A stretch of DNA of 7,242 bases from an uncultured Eggerthellaceae bacterium (GTDB lineage Bacteria > Actinomycetota > Coriobacteriia > Coriobacteriales > Eggerthellaceae): the NCBI GenBank assembly GCA_946626265.1, contig CAMOUE010000113.1:1-7242 (forward strand). The letters run 5' to 3'. Positions 5,020 to 7,242 of the stretch are shown in pieces. The notes beneath the pieces were generated by a model. It made no database searches and had not been told where the DNA came from. It was given only the letters and a program-made list of their open reading frames with translations. Made by a program: the position numbers and the translations under genes. Positions within the stretch are counted from its first letter, which is position 1. The number at the start of each line of letters is the position of its first letter.

Positions 5020-6642
5020 GTGAAAACGATTAATCCGAAACGTTCAAGTCTCTTTGCGGGGAAGGAAGCGCGGCGCGTGCTCGTCATCGCGGCGGCATTC
5101 GCGCTTGCGTTGAGCGCTCTCGCCTTCGCAGGCTGCAGTTGCTCGGCGCAATCGAGCGCCTCTGCGAGCGCCTCGTCGTCGAGCGCCTCTGCGAGCGCCT
5201 CGTCGGCAAGCTCGGACCAGGTCTCCGTTCCCAACCTCGTGGGCCTCAAGCGCGCCGATGCCGAGAAGCAGATTAAGGACGCCGGGCTCGCGGTCGGCAA
5301 GGTCGGGCTCGAATACAGCGACACCGTTGCCGAAGGCCTGGTCATCTCCCAGAAACCTGCGGCTATGACCAAGGCGGCCAGCGGCACGAAGATTGACCTC
5401 ACGGTCTCGCAGGGCAAGAAGGCCCCGGCGCAGGTCGCCGTGCCGAAGCTGATCGGCATGTCCCAGAGCGAGGCCGAGAAGGCGCTCGCGGACGCCAAGC
5501 TCGTCGCGGTCGTGGGCGACCCCGTCGAGTCGACGGATGTCGAGCCGGGCAAGGTGTGCAAGCAGTCGGTCACGGCCGGCACGATGGTCGAAGAGGGCTC
5601 GAAGGTCACGTTCTCGACCGCTCTCGCGAAGCAGAACGTCACCGTGCCCGACGTCGTGGGCAAGTCGCTCGCCGACGCGAAGGCCGAGCTCGACAAAATC
5701 GGCCTCGGATGCGACACCTCGACCGTCTACAGCGACTCGGTCGACAAGGACAGCATCGTGAGCCAGTCGGTTACCGCAGGCACGAGCGTCACGAAGGGCA
5801 CGGTCATAGTGCTCCAGGTCTCGCTCGGCAAGAAGCCGGTCCAGAAGGTCGTCGTCCCCGACATCCTGACCTACACGCTCTCCGACGCGACGAGCGCGCT
5901 CGAGAGCGCAGGGCTTTCGTACCGCTACGGCGGCGATGAGGACGGCACCGTCGTCGCCGTCGACCCGGCGGTCGGCACCGAGGTGGAAGTCGGATCGAGC
6001 GTCGCGTTCACCCTTCAGAAGCAGGTGAAGACCGTGTCGGTGCCGGACGTCTCGGGAATGTCGGGCTTCGATGCCGACGATGCCATGGACGATGCCGGCC
6101 TCGTCCTCGACTACGATTCCAACCAGCCGGACAAGGCGCTGTCCGGGACCAATCCCGCTGCCGGGACGGTCGTGGAAGTAGGCTCCACTGTCGTCGGCGA
6201 GTATCCGCCCGATCCCGAGCCCGTCGGTTGGAAGGACGCGTCGAGCGCGGCGGACGCCTGCAGCAAGGCCGGCGTCGACGGCTTCGACGTCGATGGAAGC
6301 GTGTCGTTCGGCGACCTGACGTATTCTTCGCCGCACTTCCAGTACCAGAAGGGCATGGTCGCGGCGATCTACGAGGCGCCGGCGAGCCAGCTGGTCATCC
6401 GCAAGGGGACGGGCGTTTCCAGGGCCGCCCTCACGGAGGGCCTCGGCTCGTATGCAAGCTCGTGGACGCAGAACTTCAAGGGCCTCGAGATCACGTGCAG
6501 CGGAAACGCCAAGGACGCCGCGACGCTGCTCGAGTGGGGCTTCGGCGGCGACAGCTTCTCGGCTGCCCTGCTCGGCCTCGGCGGTGAGACCATGAGCATG
6601 GACCCCGACGATGTGGCATCGCTCGTTGCGGGCATCCAATAG
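5020..6642 (+). CDS. Lipoprotein with five PASTA repeats and a C-terminal paralogous domain
   Basis: This 540-residue surface protein starts with GTG, chosen because GAGGAGGG (5008-5015) lies four bases upstream and a signal peptide follows. A basic N-terminus, a hydrophobic segment (19-37) and the lipobox FAGC place the lipidated cysteine at C39. An Ala/Ser linker (42-66) follows. Five PASTA repeats occupy about 68-131, 139-203, 207-270, 277-333 and 338-395, each opening with a V-x-V-P motif (for example VSVPNLVG, VTVPDVVG, VSVPDVSG). Repeats 2 and 3 share the block QSVTAGT; repeats 4 and 5 are shorter, and repeat 5 is rich in Asp. Residues 402-540 match the C-terminal domain of the lipoprotein encoded upstream. 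PASTA domains bind muropeptides or beta-lactams in Ser/Thr kinases and penicillin-binding proteins, but no kinase or transpeptidase domain is present. A wall-binding or wall-sensing role outside the membrane is inferred. The following CDF gene begins 20 bases after the stop. Confidence 0.9.
   Translation: MKTINPKRSSLFAGKEARRVLVIAAAFALALSALAFAGCSCSAQSSASASASSSSASASASSASSDQVSVPNLVGLKRADAEKQIKDAGLAVGKVGLEYSDTVAEGLVISQKPAAMTKAASGTKIDLTVSQGKKAPAQVAVPKLIGMSQSEAEKALADAKLVAVVGDPVESTDVEPGKVCKQSVTAGTMVEEGSKVTFSTALAKQNVTVPDVVGKSLADAKAELDKIGLGCDTSTVYSDSVDKDSIVSQSVTAGTSVTKGTVIVLQVSLGKKPVQKVVVPDILTYTLSDATSALESAGLSYRYGGDEDGTVVAVDPAVGTEVEVGSSVAFTLQKQVKTVSVPDVSGMSGFDADDAMDDAGLVLDYDSNQPDKALSGTNPAAGTVVEVGSTVVGEYPPDPEPVGWKDASSAADACSKAGVDGFDVDGSVSFGDLTYSSPHFQYQKGMVAAIYEAPASQLVIRKGTGVSRAALTEGLGSYASSWTQNFKGLEITCSGNAKDAATLLEWGFGGDSFSAALLGLGGETMSMDPDDVASLVAGIQ
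5152..5205 (+). repeat. Perfect 27-bp tandem duplication in the PASTA lipoprotein linker
   Basis: Bases 5152-5178 and 5179-5205 are identical. Each unit encodes Ser-Ser-Ala-Ser-Ala-Ser-Ala-Ser-Ser in frame (residues 45-53 and 54-62), lying between the lipidated cysteine and the first PASTA repeat. Absence of any silent change between copies suggests a recent duplication. Copy-number change keeps the reading frame. Confidence 0.9.
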
Positions 6643-6662
6643 GAAAGGTTTGAACTTCTAGA

Positions 6663-7242
6663 ATGGCACCTGATTTGATCGAAAACCAAGAACCTGCGCT
6701 CCCGTTGCCGGACGGCCAGGACGCGCGGGTTTCAGGCGAGCAGCCCAAGGGCGAGAGCCCGCGGGCCGTCATCGCCGCCGTACTCGCGAACATCGCGATC
6801 GGCATCGTGAAGTTCATCGCCGCGGGCATATCCGGCTCGTCGGCCATGATCTCCGAAGGCATCCACTCGATCGTGGATTCGGGCAACGGCCTGCTCATCC
6901 TGTTCGGGATGAAGCGGGCCGAGCGCCGGCCCGATTTGGCGCACCCGTTCGGCTACAGCCAGGAGCTCTATTTCTGGACGCTCGTCGTGGCGGTCATGAT
7001 CTTCGCCCTCGGCGGCGGTCTTTCCATGTACGAGGGCATGCACCGCATCATGGAGATCACGCCCGAGACGACGCTCGGCGACCCGACGCTGAACTACATC
7101 ATCATCGGCATATCGGCCATCATCGAGGGCATGTCGCTCTCGGTGGCGCTGCGCGAGTTCAACGCGGCGCGCGGCGATGTCAGCCCGCTGCGTTTCATCA
7201 AGGACGCGAAAGACCCGAGCCTGTTCACCGTCGTGCTGGAGG
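6663..7242 (+). CDS. Cation diffusion facilitator transporter (partial, 3' end outside window)
   Basis: The first 193 residues are present; the frame is still open at the window end. It encodes a cation diffusion facilitator (CDF), a membrane antiporter family usually exporting zinc, manganese, iron or cobalt. After a hydrophilic N-terminus of about 33 residues, helices occur at about 35-54, 62-82, 104-121 and 143-162. The helix-2 metal motif is SEGIHSIVDSGN (64-75), with H68 and D72 as likely ligands. HPFGYSQELYFW (94-105) is a family hallmark. In the later helix, IIEGMSLSVALREF (153-166) has Glu155 where many CDFs have a His or Asp pair, a pattern recalled from the SLC30A9-like branch. The C-terminal cytoplasmic domain is beyond the window. 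ATG 6663 is the first usable start, as an in-frame TGA lies at 6651-6653. The ribosome binding site is odd: GGAAAGG (6642-6648) is 14 bases away. Transcription together with the PASTA gene is likely. Confidence 0.88.
   Translation, partial: MAPDLIENQEPALPLPDGQDARVSGEQPKGESPRAVIAAVLANIAIGIVKFIAAGISGSSAMISEGIHSIVDSGNGLLILFGMKRAERRPDLAHPFGYSQELYFWTLVVAVMIFALGGGLSMYEGMHRIMEITPETTLGDPTLNYIIIGISAIIEGMSLSVALREFNAARGDVSPLRFIKDAKDPSLFTVVLE

Noticed and set aside
4260..5717. Long open frame on the minus strand (about 485 codons) across both lipoprotein genes
   Set aside because: It is opposite well-supported coding sequence, is dominated by Arg/Pro/Ser runs caused by GC-rich codons, and resembles no known fold.
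5044..6639. Long open frame on the minus strand (about 531 codons) opposite the PASTA gene
   Set aside because: It mirrors the PASTA coding frame, is rich in Arg/Asp/His, and has no recognisable domain or signal; an antisense artefact of codon composition.

Overview
The window is GC-rich bacterial chromosome with Shine-Dalgarno-led genes and one GTG start. Gene content and base composition suggest a Gram-positive actinobacterium, most likely class Coriobacteriia (an Eggerthellaceae-type gut anaerobe). The clues are two lipoproteins with Ala/Ser/Gly-rich linkers, a standalone PASTA protein, an orphan PfoR-type EIIC membrane protein and a cysteine-rich flavodoxin-fold reductase. This placement rests on general resemblance and is not a database match.

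Layout, left to right. Bases 1-187 are a leader with a possible -10 box and six 15-bp tandem repeats. They precede a flavodoxin-family protein (188-730) carrying a four-cysteine motif like that of iron-sulfur flavoproteins. A gap with three GC-rich hairpins leads to a small two-helix potassium-channel-type protein (844-1290). Its stop codon lies inside the first unit of a 30-bp tandem repeat. After two more hairpins comes a PfoR-like EIIC membrane protein (1476-2582). Facing it on the minus strand is a two-gene unit: a TRIC/UPF0126-type cation channel (3435-4115) followed after 3 bases by a membrane-anchored alpha/beta hydrolase (2631-3431). From a divergent region with back-to-back -10 boxes, two lipoprotein genes run rightward (4262-4864 and 5020-6642). 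They are followed closely by a cation diffusion facilitator gene cut off by the window end (6663-7242).

The most interesting signal is the lipoprotein pair. Both proteins end in the same 139-residue domain, which aligns without a gap at about 35% identity by hand count. In the second protein five PASTA repeats are inserted between the lipid anchor linker and this domain. PASTA domains bind peptidoglycan fragments or beta-lactams in known proteins and usually belong to Ser/Thr kinases or penicillin-binding proteins; here they sit on a kinase-free lipoprotein. The pair may be a cell-surface module in which one member is held to the wall and the other only to the membrane; this is inference.

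Four of the seven complete genes and the partial eighth gene encode integral membrane or membrane-anchored transport-type or hydrolase proteins, and three of these look like cation channels or carriers. Nothing in the sequence proves that they work together. No RNA gene, insertion sequence, CRISPR array or phage gene was seen.
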